Source: a virus. From it: a stretch of DNA of 38,337 nt. Where the stretch lies: positions 1-38,337 of IMG/VR virus record IMGVR_UViG_3300020420_000035; one strand, given 5' to 3'. The notes beneath the pieces were generated by a model. That model searched no databases, was not told the origin of the DNA, and was given only the letters and a program-made list of their open reading frames with translations. This document shows positions 1-5,952 of the stretch, one piece after another; position 1 is the stretch's first letter, and the number at the start of each line of letters is the position of its first letter. The translations under genes were made by a program, and so were the position numbers.

Positions 1-430
1 AGAATGTGATAGAACCAGGCTCAGGAGCAGTTCCAAGCACCTTGTCTGTATATGTAGGTATTTGTAGGTACAACACAATAGACAGATCTCCTACATGATT
101 GTGGAGTGCTGTCATATCATGTTCTTTGTAGTAGTTAACCCAGATATGATCGAATTCCCAAATATCATCCTCAGTAGGAACAGGTAGTTGGTTGTGGCGA
201 CTATAACCTCCCAAATACTTCTTAAGATGAGGTCTAAAGATCCCCCAGAACCACTCTATATCCTTACTAGGAAAGTGCCATTGGTCATCAAAGTTGAAAG
301 GTAGCATAGGTGTGGCAGACTTATGCCCACGAATACTATTCGCCCTTTGAAGTATAACCTCTGTTATATCCCATGGTATTGTAGTTCGCCACAGGTAAGG
401 ACCCCATGTGTAACCTTCAGTACGAAGCAT
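1..430 (-). CDS. 2OG-Fe(II) oxygenase, partial (runs off the window)
   Basis: The first 143 residues of a longer protein are visible; the C-terminus lies beyond base 1. Residues 95-125 read as a phage-type 2-oxoglutarate/Fe(II) oxygenase core: a W-x-N-x-Y strand, then LHNH (H110, H112) as the likely iron-ligand region, followed by the hydrophobic strand SIVLYLQIP. This layout resembles the small putative 2OG-Fe(II) oxygenases common in cyanophages, and differs from the prolyl-hydroxylase type seen at 17074 and 19148. The distal His and the 2OG-binding Arg would lie outside the window. The ATG at 430 overlaps the end of the upstream 61-aa gene by 14 bases, so the two are probably co-transcribed. 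The substrate is unknown. Confidence 0.72.
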   Translation of the reverse strand, partial: MLRTEGYTWGPYLWRTTIPWDITEVILQRANSIRGHKSATPMLPFNFDDQWHFPSKDIEWFWGIFRPHLKKYLGGYSRHNQLPVPTEDDIWEFDHIWVNYYKEHDMTALHNHVGDLSIVLYLQIPTYTDKVLGTAPEPGSITF

Positions 431-602
431 CTGCTAAAAGACCACTATCAACAATGTCACAATCACTACCTACACACTCGTATGTAATACTATCTGTGTG
501 GTATGACCTATAGATTCTCCCCCAGATGACATCAAACTCATGTTGATCTAGGTTCTTAAACAAACACTTATCCTCAAAGTATATGTGGTATGTTTTGTTC
601 AT
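417..602 (-). CDS. conserved small phage protein, unknown function
   Basis: A 61-aa protein starting MNKTYHIYFEDKCLFKNL. The opening YHIY-x-x-D-K-C followed by a short F/E/W-rich helix looks like a small protein I have seen in T4-like cyanophages, but no function is known to me. There is no signal peptide or membrane segment. Its ATG overlaps the stop of the upstream AbrB-like gene (ATGA), and its 3' end overlaps the oxygenase start, so the three genes form one coupled string. Confidence 0.65.
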   Translation of the reverse strand: MNKTYHIYFEDKCLFKNLDQHEFDVIWGRIYRSYHTDSITYECVGSDCDIVDSGLLADASY

Positions 603-763
603 TCTTCTGAAATGTAGATTCCTTCTTCGTATAGTTGTAATGTAAGTTCCTGATCCTCGTACAGATCTAACTGTTGAACAAACGACTCAGGAATGGTGAT
701 TATGTATTCATCAGTAACTGAGTCAACCCTCACAGGCAATTTTATCTTAGAAAATTTTTTCAC
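599..763 (-). CDS. small AbrB/MazE-like protein (GTG start)
   Basis: A 54-aa reading frame with a GTG start (761-763) and a TGA that overlaps the next ATG. The pattern is: short basic N-terminus (MKKFSK), a strand IKLPVRVDS, then YIITIPESFVQQLDLYEDQELTLQLYEEGIYIS. The order V-x-IPxSF...LgLyedqeltlqly..GIyI matches the swapped-hairpin SpoVT/AbrB or MazE antitoxin fold, whose members bind DNA as dimers or neutralise a toxin. No toxin gene is recognisable next to it. If it binds DNA it could act on the unusual intergenic DNA just upstream. The frame stays open upstream of the GTG but has no ATG there. The fold call is by eye. Confidence 0.5.
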   Translation of the reverse strand: MKKFSKIKLPVRVDSVTDEYIITIPESFVQQLDLYEDQELTLQLYEEGIYISEE

Positions 764-1385
764 TAATATGTGGACTGACCTAATGTTTTTATATATCAGA
801 AATTTTTTTTTCAGACTGATAAAGACTTGTCGAATTGGGTCGTTTATAGCTTAGAATTAAGGAACCCTATTAAAACACCCCATCACGAAACCACAAAAAA
901 TATTTAAGAACAAAAAACACTGTCCTTAATTGTATAATAGTGAGTGCAATTGCATCATCATTCTTATTAACTAAGACTGCCAAGTTACTGTGAGTTGTTA
1001 TCAATTAGACTGTCAAATCATTGTTCTTATTTAACTATTAGTATTATAACATAATTCTCACTAATTATCAACAACTGTGTGAGTCTTAATTGTTACATAA
1101 TGCTGACAATTTACTGGACTGTGTGTTATTTTGTGTATCTGCTAGTTGACATTTTGTTTTCCTTATGTTATGCTCGCTTTACTAACAATAAGATCTCACA
1201 TTTACTGCTAATTGTTTATATTTAAGGAACATACAGTTATTGTTATAAATCTCTCATATATGTTTAATTAGATATTTAATTACTTTGAGTAATTGTGAGT
1301 TAATTGTTTATATTAACTGTAAGGTGCTTAAATGTTACATAGTGTCAAAAGTGTGAGATCTATTTGTATAACTGCGATTTACACA
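764..1385. other. large non-coding AT-rich region
   Basis: About 620 bases with no reading frame on either strand; every ATG I checked is followed within about 16 codons by a stop. It is rich in repeated short words (GTGAG/CTCAC, AATTGT, ACTGTG). TAATTGTTTATATT occurs twice in direct orientation, at 1209-1222 and 1301-1314. On the plus strand there is a consensus-like promoter, TTGACA at 1146-1151, 17 bases, TATGCT at 1169-1174, and a TATAATAG at 933-940, yet no plus-strand gene follows. On the minus strand a TATAAT lies at 1043-1048. It could hold minus-strand promoters for the 1-763 genes, a small RNA or an origin; nothing decides between these. Confidence 0.6.
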
Positions 1386-1598
1386 TTATGCGGTATTTGT
1401 ATCAATTAGTACGCAATCTTTCCACTCATTAGGATAAACTAATACACAACATTTAGTGGTTTTATATTTACTATTATTACATACTACTGGTTTCTCACTA
1501 ATACAAAAGGTGATGTAAGTATCACTTATAAATTGTATTTTACCCACCATATTAGCATGTTTAATAGTTAAACCTACTCGGAAGTCTTCTAGTCTCAT
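1386..1598 (-). CDS. conserved small phage protein, unknown function
   Basis: A 70-aa protein. The first half (EDFRVGLTIKHANMVGKIQFISDTYITFCI) alternates short strands, like a small SH3-type beta barrel, and the second half carries KCCVLVYPNEWKDCVLI with paired cysteines. Similar VG-x-x-x-H...G-x-I-x-FISDxYIT proteins occur in cyanophages, as I remember them, with no known role. It has an ATG start and no signal peptide. It is the last gene of the minus-strand series before the non-coding region. Confidence 0.6.
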   Translation of the reverse strand: MRLEDFRVGLTIKHANMVGKIQFISDTYITFCISEKPVVCNNSKYKTTKCCVLVYPNEWKDCVLIDTNTA

Positions 1599-1630
1599 TA
1601 AAATTTAGCGACCGCAACTCGACCCACTAT

Positions 1631-1939
1631 TTAACACTCAGCAATAGAAAGTAACTGTATGTCAATAACATTTGAGTCTTCATCTATAATGTTAATTAGT
1701 GAGTTAATTTGTTTTGTCCCATATCCATTAATATAGAGTAAACAATCACCACTATCTAACACTTTGTAAGATACGATTAGGTCATCATAAGTATAAGTTT
1801 CAGCGATAAGTTGCAACAAATAATCTTCTTTCCCGTAGTAACTTGTATTTAAAAGTATTTCACACTCAGCAACATAACCACTAAAGAATTTAATATCTTT
1901 GCTTAGTTTGTCAATAGTTAATGATGTTTTTCTGGGCAT
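1631..1939 (-). CDS. hypothetical protein, 102 aa
   Basis: Not recognised. The first 20 residues (PRKTSLTIDKLSKDIKFF) are basic; the rest is Ile/Leu/Tyr-rich with alternating strand and helix and an acidic tail (IDEDSNVIDIQLLSIAEC). It has no membrane segment. It sits 32 bases upstream of the 70-aa gene and 44 bases downstream of the 109-aa gene, and has no strong match to the shared promoter module. Confidence 0.55.
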   Translation of the reverse strand: MPRKTSLTIDKLSKDIKFFSGYVAECEILLNTSYYGKEDYLLQLIAETYTYDDLIVSYKVLDSGDCLLYINGYGTKQINSLINIIDEDSNVIDIQLLSIAEC

Positions 1940-1983
1940 TGTTTGATATTTAATAAAGGAATAAGTATAAAGAAATAGTGGGT

Positions 1984-2313
1984 TTAGACCAGTGACCCAC
2001 TAACAAAATCGAAAGTTTTACCTGCATAAGATATAAACCACTCATAATTCTTTTGAAATACTCTTGTATGCGGTCTAAACTCACTAAGTAATGCATTTAA
2101 CCTAGATTTAGTTGTATTAGACTGATAACCGCCATCATAAATTGCTACGAAGTCATTAGCAATTGTTGCTATATGGTTACCATGTAGTAATACTGTAACA
2201 TTGCCATTATTAGGATTTTTGGTTACTGTAGTATTAGATGATGCCCAGTTAGTAGAACCACCTGATAAAAGTGATCTAATTGCCATGTTCATGTTAGTTT
2301 CAATTTGTCTCAT
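1984..2313 (-). CDS. conserved phage protein with TTKxRLNAL motif
   Basis: A 109-aa protein. The central part, VLLHGNHIATIANDFVAIYDGGYQSNTTKSRLNALL, matches a small protein family shared by many unrelated phages: a HGN-x-IA strand, then GG-x-(x)-(S)NTTK-x-RLN. The end (FQKNYEWFISYAGKTFDF) supplies the usual W-F strand. The function is unknown; it looks like a compact alpha/beta protein with no membrane segment. A TATAAT at 2349-2354 lies 35 bases upstream of the ATG. Confidence 0.7.
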   Translation of the reverse strand: MRQIETNMNMAIRSLLSGGSTNWASSNTTVTKNPNNGNVTVLLHGNHIATIANDFVAIYDGGYQSNTTKSRLNALLSEFRPHTRVFQKNYEWFISYAGKTFDFVSGSLV

Positions 2314-2348
2314 GATATAAAAAGGAAAGAATGATGTTTGTTACTATC

Positions 2349-2390
2349 ATTATAAAAGATTTTAGACCCCATTGATAGTAAAAATGGGGG
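2349..2390 (-). promoter_or_regulatory. promoter for 1984-2313, variant of the shared module
   Basis: TATAAT (2349-2354, minus strand). At exactly the spacing used by the other modules (30 bases), the hexamer is CCCCCA instead of TGTCCA, so only the CCA half is kept. That half lies in the arm of a hairpin at 2367-2389. Confidence 0.45.
2367..2389 (-). terminator. hairpin between genes, possible terminator
   Basis: Perfect 7-bp stem CCCCATT/AATGGGG with a 9-base loop, just downstream of the 2406-2666 gene and followed on the minus strand by TCTAAAATCTTTT. The T tract is interrupted, so termination is uncertain, and the stem also overlaps the promoter of the next gene. Confidence 0.4.
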
Positions 2391-2405
2391 AATCGTAACA
2401 ATTAG

Positions 2406-2666
2406 TTACATGTAAACTGCTTCAGCATACTTACTGCAAGGATGGGGATTCTCTTTTGTACATCCTTCAGTTTGGAAAAACTCATCTAGCATTGTTGGAT
2501 CTAGGGTAGGATCATCAAAATCTACGCCACCAATATGATCTACTCCCCACTCTGAAATTTCAAAAACGAATGTTTCAAAGTCTTCGCAGATATAAGCAAT
2601 ATCGTTAAACTTTTCTACTTCTTTGATTCTATTGATTAGTCTGTTTGTTAATTCTGTATTGTACAT
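2406..2666 (-). CDS. hypothetical acidic protein, 86 aa
   Basis: Not recognised. It is strongly acidic, especially residues 26-67 (ICEDFETFVFEISEWGVDHIG...DFDDPTLDPTMLDEFF), with few basic residues after position 20. The C-terminus has two Cys flanking a proline-rich turn (GCTKENPHPC). A single-gene transcript is likely: it has its own promoter module and hairpins on both sides. Small acidic early proteins of this kind can be DNA mimics, but nothing here proves that. Confidence 0.6.
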   Translation of the reverse strand: MYNTELTNRLINRIKEVEKFNDIAYICEDFETFVFEISEWGVDHIGGVDFDDPTLDPTMLDEFFQTEGCTKENPHPCSKYAEAVYM

Positions 2667-2688
2667 AAAATGATGATTGATTGATTAT

Positions 2689-2736
2689 ATTATAATAATA
2701 AACCATTTTTTGCCAAAATGGAAGCAAAAATGGACA
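2689..2736 (-). promoter_or_regulatory. promoter module for 2406-2666 (TGTCCA box)
   Basis: TGTCCA at 2731-2736 on the minus strand, then 30 bases, then TATTAT (2695-2700), with an overlapping TATAAT at 2689-2694. Between box and -10 there is a perfect 7-bp hairpin CCATTTT/AAAATGG at 2703-2721. The box itself is one arm of the palindrome CAGTT-N4-AACTG (2735-2748). Confidence 0.6.
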
Positions 2737-2754
2737 GTTTGTCAACTGGTTTTT

Positions 2755-3039
2755 TTAGAAGTTTGCATTATATAAATCAGGGTTATCTGTCCGAGGTGTT
2801 GGTTTTTTCTTATCAAATAATTCTTCTAGTGTATAATGCTGAGTATCTGAATATATGAAAAATGGTTCTTGCTTTTCGTAATTGTACCCGCAAGTGATAT
2901 ATTTCCATTGAAGCATACAACTAAAGTTGCCTAGTAAATCATCCTTAGAATCAAAAAAGTCTAGGTTTTTTCTCTGTTGTAAGGTCATTAAATCTGATAC
3001 TGTATAATCATCAGATATGGATTTAATAGAAACTTGCAT
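2755..3039 (-). CDS. hypothetical protein, 94 aa
   Basis: Not recognised. The N-terminal half is a mix of strand and helix (QVSIKSISDDYTVSDLMTLQQRKNLDFF), the middle has C41, W45 and C51 around an aromatic strand, and the C-terminus is charged and proline-rich. There is no signal peptide. It is probably transcribed alone from a weak -10 (TATCAT, 3066-3071), and a CAGTT-N4-AACTG palindrome follows its stop. Confidence 0.55.
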   Translation of the reverse strand: MQVSIKSISDDYTVSDLMTLQQRKNLDFFDSKDDLLGNFSCMLQWKYITCGYNYEKQEPFFIYSDTQHYTLEELFDKKKPTPRTDNPDLYNANF

Positions 3040-3065
3040 AATTTAGAAAATTGCTTGATAATACT

Positions 3066-3107
3066 ATGATAACAAATAAAAAGGATAAAAATGAATATGT
3101 GTGTGAA
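3066..3107 (-). promoter_or_regulatory. weak promoter of the shared module type
   Basis: TATCATAGTATTAT with the -10 at 3066-3071. At the module spacing the hexamer is TTCACA (3102-3107), a poor match to TGTCCA. It is included because the AGTATTAT segment after the -10 matches the other modules. Confidence 0.35.
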
Positions 3108-3129
3108 TTGACATATTTGTTAATATTCA

Positions 3130-3561
3130 TTACTGCCACCTCCAAATGTGACCATCATCCGATCTATAATAATCATGCCTTACATTTGCTTCCCATGTAG
3201 CATCCCAGTCTATAACTAGGCATTCGGGAATATTTTGATCTACCAGTTCATATTCTTTTATGAAGTCTTCAATATCGTCATACTGACCAACATAAGAATC
3301 AGCATCAATACTACCAACATATTGAATGCTACCGAGGGCATTATTAATGTAATCGTCAACTATTTCAACTTCATCACCATATCCGAACACTTGAGAAACT
3401 AGATCAAGGTATTCTTCACAATATTTGATATTTTGCTCACCCCATGTATCAATAAAATCTAATACATGCTCAAGTTCATAATCATATTCAGTTAACTCAT
3501 CAACAATTTTAACTGTTTCTGGTTTTAAAGTATCGGTGTAATTTGCTTTTAAAGTGACCAT
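3130..3561 (-). CDS. ardA-like: ArdA-like antirestriction protein (copy 1)
   Basis: A 143-aa, extremely acidic protein (about 35 Asp/Glu against 8 Lys/Arg). The C-terminal half follows the ArdA layout: YVGQYDDIEDF (90-100), corresponding to the conserved YqGeYdseedFA segment, then IPECLVIDWDATWEANVRHDYY (111-132), corresponding to the IDW...a.....DY segment, and a final aromatic strand. ArdA proteins mimic bent B-form DNA and block type I restriction enzymes (and in some studies BREX). The N-terminal 80 residues are more diverged, with an EL-x-x-x-LDFIDTWGEQN segment like the ArdA 'fi..yGe' repeat. A second, separately transcribed copy lies at 5953-6363. The family call is by motif. Confidence 0.7.
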   Translation of the reverse strand: MVTLKANYTDTLKPETVKIVDELTEYDYELEHVLDFIDTWGEQNIKYCEEYLDLVSQVFGYGDEVEIVDDYINNALGSIQYVGSIDADSYVGQYDDIEDFIKEYELVDQNIPECLVIDWDATWEANVRHDYYRSDDGHIWRWQ

Positions 3562-3585
3562 AGTTTAATTTGTTTGTATAATACC

Positions 3586-3627
3586 ATTATAAAGAATGAA
3601 TTGTAAAATTTCGATAATTTGTGGACA
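3586..3627 (-). promoter_or_regulatory. promoter module for the first ardA-like gene
   Basis: TGTCCA (3622-3627), 30 bases, TATAAT (3586-3591), followed by GGTATTATA. The ATG lies 25 bases downstream of the -10. Confidence 0.65.
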
Positions 3628-3642
3628 GTTTAATTACTGTCC
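3623..3642. repeat. perfect palindrome over the stop codon of 3630-3899
   Basis: GGACAGT / TTAATT / ACTGTCC: 7-bp perfect arms and a 6-base centre. The left arm contains the TGTCCA box of the next promoter and the centre contains the TAA stop of the upstream gene. It could be a dimer operator or an RNA hairpin. Confidence 0.7.
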
Positions 3643-3899
3643 TCAAAACCGCTAAAATCTTGCTCCCAGTACATAGCATTAAAATGAGCAATATTCAAAT
3701 ATTCTGGTGCATGATATTTAAAATTATCTTCGGGAACTGTTCCCTCCACCATGAATACGAATTCTTCAAAAAATTGCTGAACAGATTGAAGTCTTAAGTT
3801 TTCAGTTGCCTTAAGTACTTCCCCGATCTCATCATCACCCATACCACATTCTTCGATACAGAATTTAAGGTTTTTCTCGATCATAGTTTCTTCAGTCAT
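3630..3899 (-). CDS. hypothetical acidic protein, 89 aa
   Basis: Not recognised. It is largely helical and acidic (MTEETMIEKNLKFCIEECGMGDDEIGEVLK..., then QQFFEEFVFMVEGTVPEDN), ending in an aromatic segment AMYWEQDFSGFEDSN. It is the last gene of a six-gene coupled string that begins at 4880; its ATG overlaps the end of the 41-aa gene by 8 bases. The stop codon lies inside the palindrome at 3623-3642. Confidence 0.6.
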   Translation of the reverse strand: MTEETMIEKNLKFCIEECGMGDDEIGEVLKATENLRLQSVQQFFEEFVFMVEGTVPEDNFKYHAPEYLNIAHFNAMYWEQDFSGFEDSN

Positions 3900-4017
3900 T
3901 TTTCTCAGTAAATAGGTTTTCTAGGATTTGCTCGGATAACTCTCTTTGTTCATTATCCATAAGTACATGATAATACTTGAATGAGTCATAAATCAACTCA
4001 TATTCTTTTCTAGTCAT
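3892..4017 (-). CDS. hypothetical small protein, 41 aa
   Basis: A short frame, MTRKEYELIYDSFKYYHVLM..., predicted as one or two amphipathic helices ending in charged residues (EQILENLFTEKND). Support for it is translational coupling: its ATG overlaps the stop of the 125-aa gene by one base (TAATG), and its stop overlaps the next ATG. No family recognised. Confidence 0.5.
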   Translation of the reverse strand: MTRKEYELIYDSFKYYHVLMDNEQRELSEQILENLFTEKND

Positions 4018-4394
4018 TAAACCGCACCTCCATACATTAATTTGTCAAAATTGAAAGACTTGATTAAAATGTCTCTTACTCTCTCTCTATCAAGAGAATC
4101 GCCACCGCCATAGGTAAAAGGCACTTGCTCATTTTTTCTTCTCTTACACTCTTTAAGGTAGAGATCAATTGCTAACATAATTTCATACTTAGTCACTAAC
4201 TGATTAGTATCGTTATGTCTCATAGGATAAAGTGCATCACTTGAACCGTAAAAAGAAAACACATAATCTGTGAATTCTTGAATTTCTGCATTTACTTTGT
4301 CGGTAGTGTTCATAAAATTTGGATTCGCTATACCTTTATTATAGTAGTTACTCCAAGTGTTTGGTAAATTTATGGACGGTAATTTCACTGGCAC
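4017..4394 (-). CDS. conserved phage protein, 125 aa (GTG start)
   Basis: Starts at GTG (4392-4394) behind a GAGGGG Shine-Dalgarno-like run; a second in-frame GTG lies two codons on. The middle reads DKVNAEIQEFTDYVFSFYG, a helix, then DALYPM and a helix DLYLKECKRRKNE. It is followed by a GGGDSLDRERVRDIL segment that I take to be the most conserved part of this family in phages. The function is unknown. It is the fourth gene of the coupled string from 4880. Confidence 0.6.
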   Translation of the reverse strand: MPVKLPSINLPNTWSNYYNKGIANPNFMNTTDKVNAEIQEFTDYVFSFYGSSDALYPMRHNDTNQLVTKYEIMLAIDLYLKECKRRKNEQVPFTYGGGDSLDRERVRDILIKSFNFDKLMYGGAV

Positions 4395-4561
4395 AACCCC
4401 TCGAATTTCTTGACTGCTGACTTTTCAAGTGCTAATATTACACCTGCATGAGTAGATATTTCAGCAAACATATCTGAAGTCAATTTGTTTGCTTTACAAA
4501 AATCCTCGATTGCTTCATCAAAACAGTCTTCCATTAATATTTCGTTTTGTATGCAACTCAT
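4385..4561 (-). CDS. hypothetical small protein, 58 aa
   Basis: MSCIQNEILMEDCFDEAIEDFCKA... reads as two helices with three Cys in the first 22 residues and a Lys-rich end (EKSAVKKFEGLCQ). Its ATG overlaps the upstream stop (ATGA) and its 3' end overlaps the GTG of the next gene by 10 bases. No family recognised; coupling is the main evidence. Confidence 0.5.
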   Translation of the reverse strand: MSCIQNEILMEDCFDEAIEDFCKANKLTSDMFAEISTHAGVILALEKSAVKKFEGLCQ

Positions 4562-4692
4562 TTTGTTTGTCCTCCTTTTTTGGTTTTCATTAGATCGTTG
4601 TATGCTGATTCGATTATATCCTCTATTTCCTTACCAGTGAATAATGTACCTTTATAACGATACAGTTTTGTTTGGTCTAATAATTTCTTCAT
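4558..4692 (-). CDS. hypothetical small protein, 44 aa
   Basis: MKKLLDQTKLYRYKGTLFTGKEIEDIIESAYNDLMK...: a basic start, a short strand (YRYKGTLFTG) and one helix, ending in the run KTKKGG. Both ends overlap neighbouring genes by ATGA junctions. No family recognised. Confidence 0.5.
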   Translation of the reverse strand: MKKLLDQTKLYRYKGTLFTGKEIEDIIESAYNDLMKTKKGGQTK

Positions 4693-4880
4693 TTTGCAAA
4701 CTCCATAAAATATGCTGTTTTGTAATGGTCAGGATTTTGACTAGGAAATTGGCATAACCTATGAACTTCCTCGATAGCAACTATTTCTCTAGTTTTTTCA
4801 AAGTGTTCATCAGCAATAACATTAGCGTGATTGTAGTCTGTTGTAAACTGAACTGGGTTAGTGTAGATGATGTACTTCAT
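4689..4880 (-). CDS. hypothetical protein, 63 aa, first gene of a string
   Basis: MKYIIYTNPVQFTTDYNHANVIADEHFEKT... begins with a strand and continues with a His/Glu-rich helix. It has an AAGGA ribosome-binding site 5 bases before the ATG and lies directly behind a shared promoter module, so it is the promoter-proximal gene of the six-gene string 4880-3630. The opposite-strand frame here (4761-4955) is a shadow. Confidence 0.6.
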   Translation of the reverse strand: MKYIIYTNPVQFTTDYNHANVIADEHFEKTREIVAIEEVHRLCQFPSQNPDHYKTAYFMEFAK

Positions 4881-4904
4881 AAATCCTTAACTGTTTATAA
4901 TACT

Positions 4905-4946
4905 ATTATAAAGGATGGATTGCCAGAATTAAACCAATTGTGGACA
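4905..4946 (-). promoter_or_regulatory. promoter module for the 4880-3630 string
   Basis: TGTCCA (4941-4946), 30 bases, TATAAT (4905-4910), then AGTATTATAA. The box is part of the inverted repeat GACACT-N6-AGTGTC (4943-4960). There is no recognisable -35 hexamer at the usual 17-base spacing. Confidence 0.68.
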
Positions 4947-4958
4947 CTAATATAAGTG

Positions 4959-5171
4959 TCACTTCAGTTGTATTTCAAAATCTATTTTTACTGGATAATA
5001 ACCTATAGAATCAATAATTGATTCTCTTAAGTCATCTTCATTTTTTGCTTCCCATATACCTAGTGCTGAATCTCTAATTGCAATTTCTTCATCAAAAGTT
5101 AATTGAAATTCTGGAATTCCATCCCCGACCTCATCAAGGTAAAATTCTATGTCTGTAACATTGTATTTCAT
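4959..5171 (-). CDS. small acidic protein, tandem paralogue of the next gene
   Basis: 70 aa. The C-terminal half, LGIWEAKNEDDLRESIIDSIGYYPVKIDFE, matches in pattern the neighbouring protein at 5168 (LGFWDYTTSDDLWTRIEKYMGTKLHSLTF), with shared LG-(I/F)-W, DDL and a G seven to eight residues later, before a final strand. Both begin with a VxDIEF/LESIEY strand. They therefore look like a tandem duplication. Similar small proteins are common in T4-like cyanophages; the role is unknown. Coupled by ATGA to 5168-5374; last gene of a four-gene string. Confidence 0.6.
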   Translation of the reverse strand: MKYNVTDIEFYLDEVGDGIPEFQLTFDEEIAIRDSALGIWEAKNEDDLRESIIDSIGYYPVKIDFEIQLK

Positions 5172-5374
5172 TTGAATGATGTTAATGTATGTGGTCTATT
5201 GTCACAAAATGTGAGTGAATGTAATTTAGTTCCCATGTACTTTTCTATTCTAGTCCATAGGTCATCCGAGGTAGTGTAATCCCAGAATCCTAGAGCATTG
5301 AACTCTTTGAACTCCAATTCTTCTTGCTCGGATGTAGTTCTATCGTATTCGATTGATTCTAAAATAACCATCAT
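5168..5374 (-). CDS. small acidic protein, tandem paralogue of the previous gene
   Basis: 68 aa, starting ATGATG; the first ATG overlaps the upstream stop (ATGA). It has the same layout as 4959-5171: N-terminal strand (VILESIEYD), acidic linker (TSEQEELEF), LGFWDYTTSDDL helix, then G and a strand. The last ten residues (CDNRPHTLTSFK) are unlike the paralogue. Function unknown. Confidence 0.6.
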   Translation of the reverse strand: MMVILESIEYDRTTSEQEELEFKEFNALGFWDYTTSDDLWTRIEKYMGTKLHSLTFCDNRPHTLTSFK

Positions 5375-5655
5375 GAGTTTGTGAACTCCAATTCTTCTAC
5401 TAATCTCATTTTAACTAAAACTTTGTAAATGTCCAAAAGTTTATTAAGATTAACTCCTTCGAGGTCAGTCCAGTTACCAACATAATCTAACTGACTCTCA
5501 TCATATCCACCTGACTTGAAACTAGGTGCTGAGATAAACTCTAATTCTGAGTCAAGAAAGAAGTGCCTACCAAAATACTCTGATTCAAAAGTCTCTACTG
5601 GTAAAAACTTACCATTAGGGTCATTATTAAATTTGTTAAAATCGTATGTTCTCAT
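5371..5655 (-). CDS. hypothetical acidic protein, 94 aa
   Basis: Not recognised. The N-terminal half is aromatic and acidic (FNKFNNDPNGKFLPVETFESEYFGRHFFLD), with a central SGGYDESQLDYVGNWTDLEG that could be strand-turn-helix, and a final helix. It overlaps the upstream stop by 1 base and the downstream start by 4. It is the second gene of the 5885-4959 string. Confidence 0.58.
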   Translation of the reverse strand: MRTYDFNKFNNDPNGKFLPVETFESEYFGRHFFLDSELEFISAPSFKSGGYDESQLDYVGNWTDLEGVNLNKLLDIYKVLVKMRLVEELEFTNS

Positions 5656-5885
5656 TATGCTAAGTCCACCATTTTTGCTACAAATGCACCCATAAGTGTT
5701 TGATATATGTCATCACAAATCTTTGTGAGTTCATCATCACTAGCACCAATACTGGGATGATATGAAACAAAATCCTCTACTGGGTCACCTCCAAGGGTAA
5801 CTTCTCTGATTGAAACTGATGAATCATCTTCAATAAATGCTTCATGCAAAACTGTTTCGCCTTGCCATGTGTTTTCAAAAATCAT
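5655..5885 (-). CDS. hypothetical acidic protein, 76 aa, first gene of a string
   Basis: Not recognised. Residues 6-34 carry many Glu/Asp (WQGETVLHEAFIEDDSSVSIREVTLGGD), predicted as strands, followed by a helix (SDDELTKICDDIYQTLMGAFVAKMVDLA). It is promoter-proximal behind the module at 5909-5950. Confidence 0.58.
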   Translation of the reverse strand: MIFENTWQGETVLHEAFIEDDSSVSIREVTLGGDPVEDFVSYHPSIGASDDELTKICDDIYQTLMGAFVAKMVDLA

Positions 5886-5908
5886 AGTCTCTGTGTCTGT
5901 ATAATACT

Positions 5909-5950
5909 ATTATAAAGGATAAATTTTAAAAAAAGGACAAAAAATGGACA
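5909..5950 (-). promoter_or_regulatory. promoter module for the 5885-4959 string
   Basis: TGTCCA (5945-5950), 30 bases including a long T run, TATAAT (5909-5914), then AGTATTATA. A GACA/TGTC inverted repeat (5947-5964) overlaps the box and the stop of the upstream ardA-like gene. Confidence 0.68.
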
Positions 5951-5952
5951 CT

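Noticed and set aside
921-940. Plus-strand TGTCC followed by TATAATAG
   Set aside because: Spacing is only 6 bases against 30 in the real modules, and no plus-strand gene follows.
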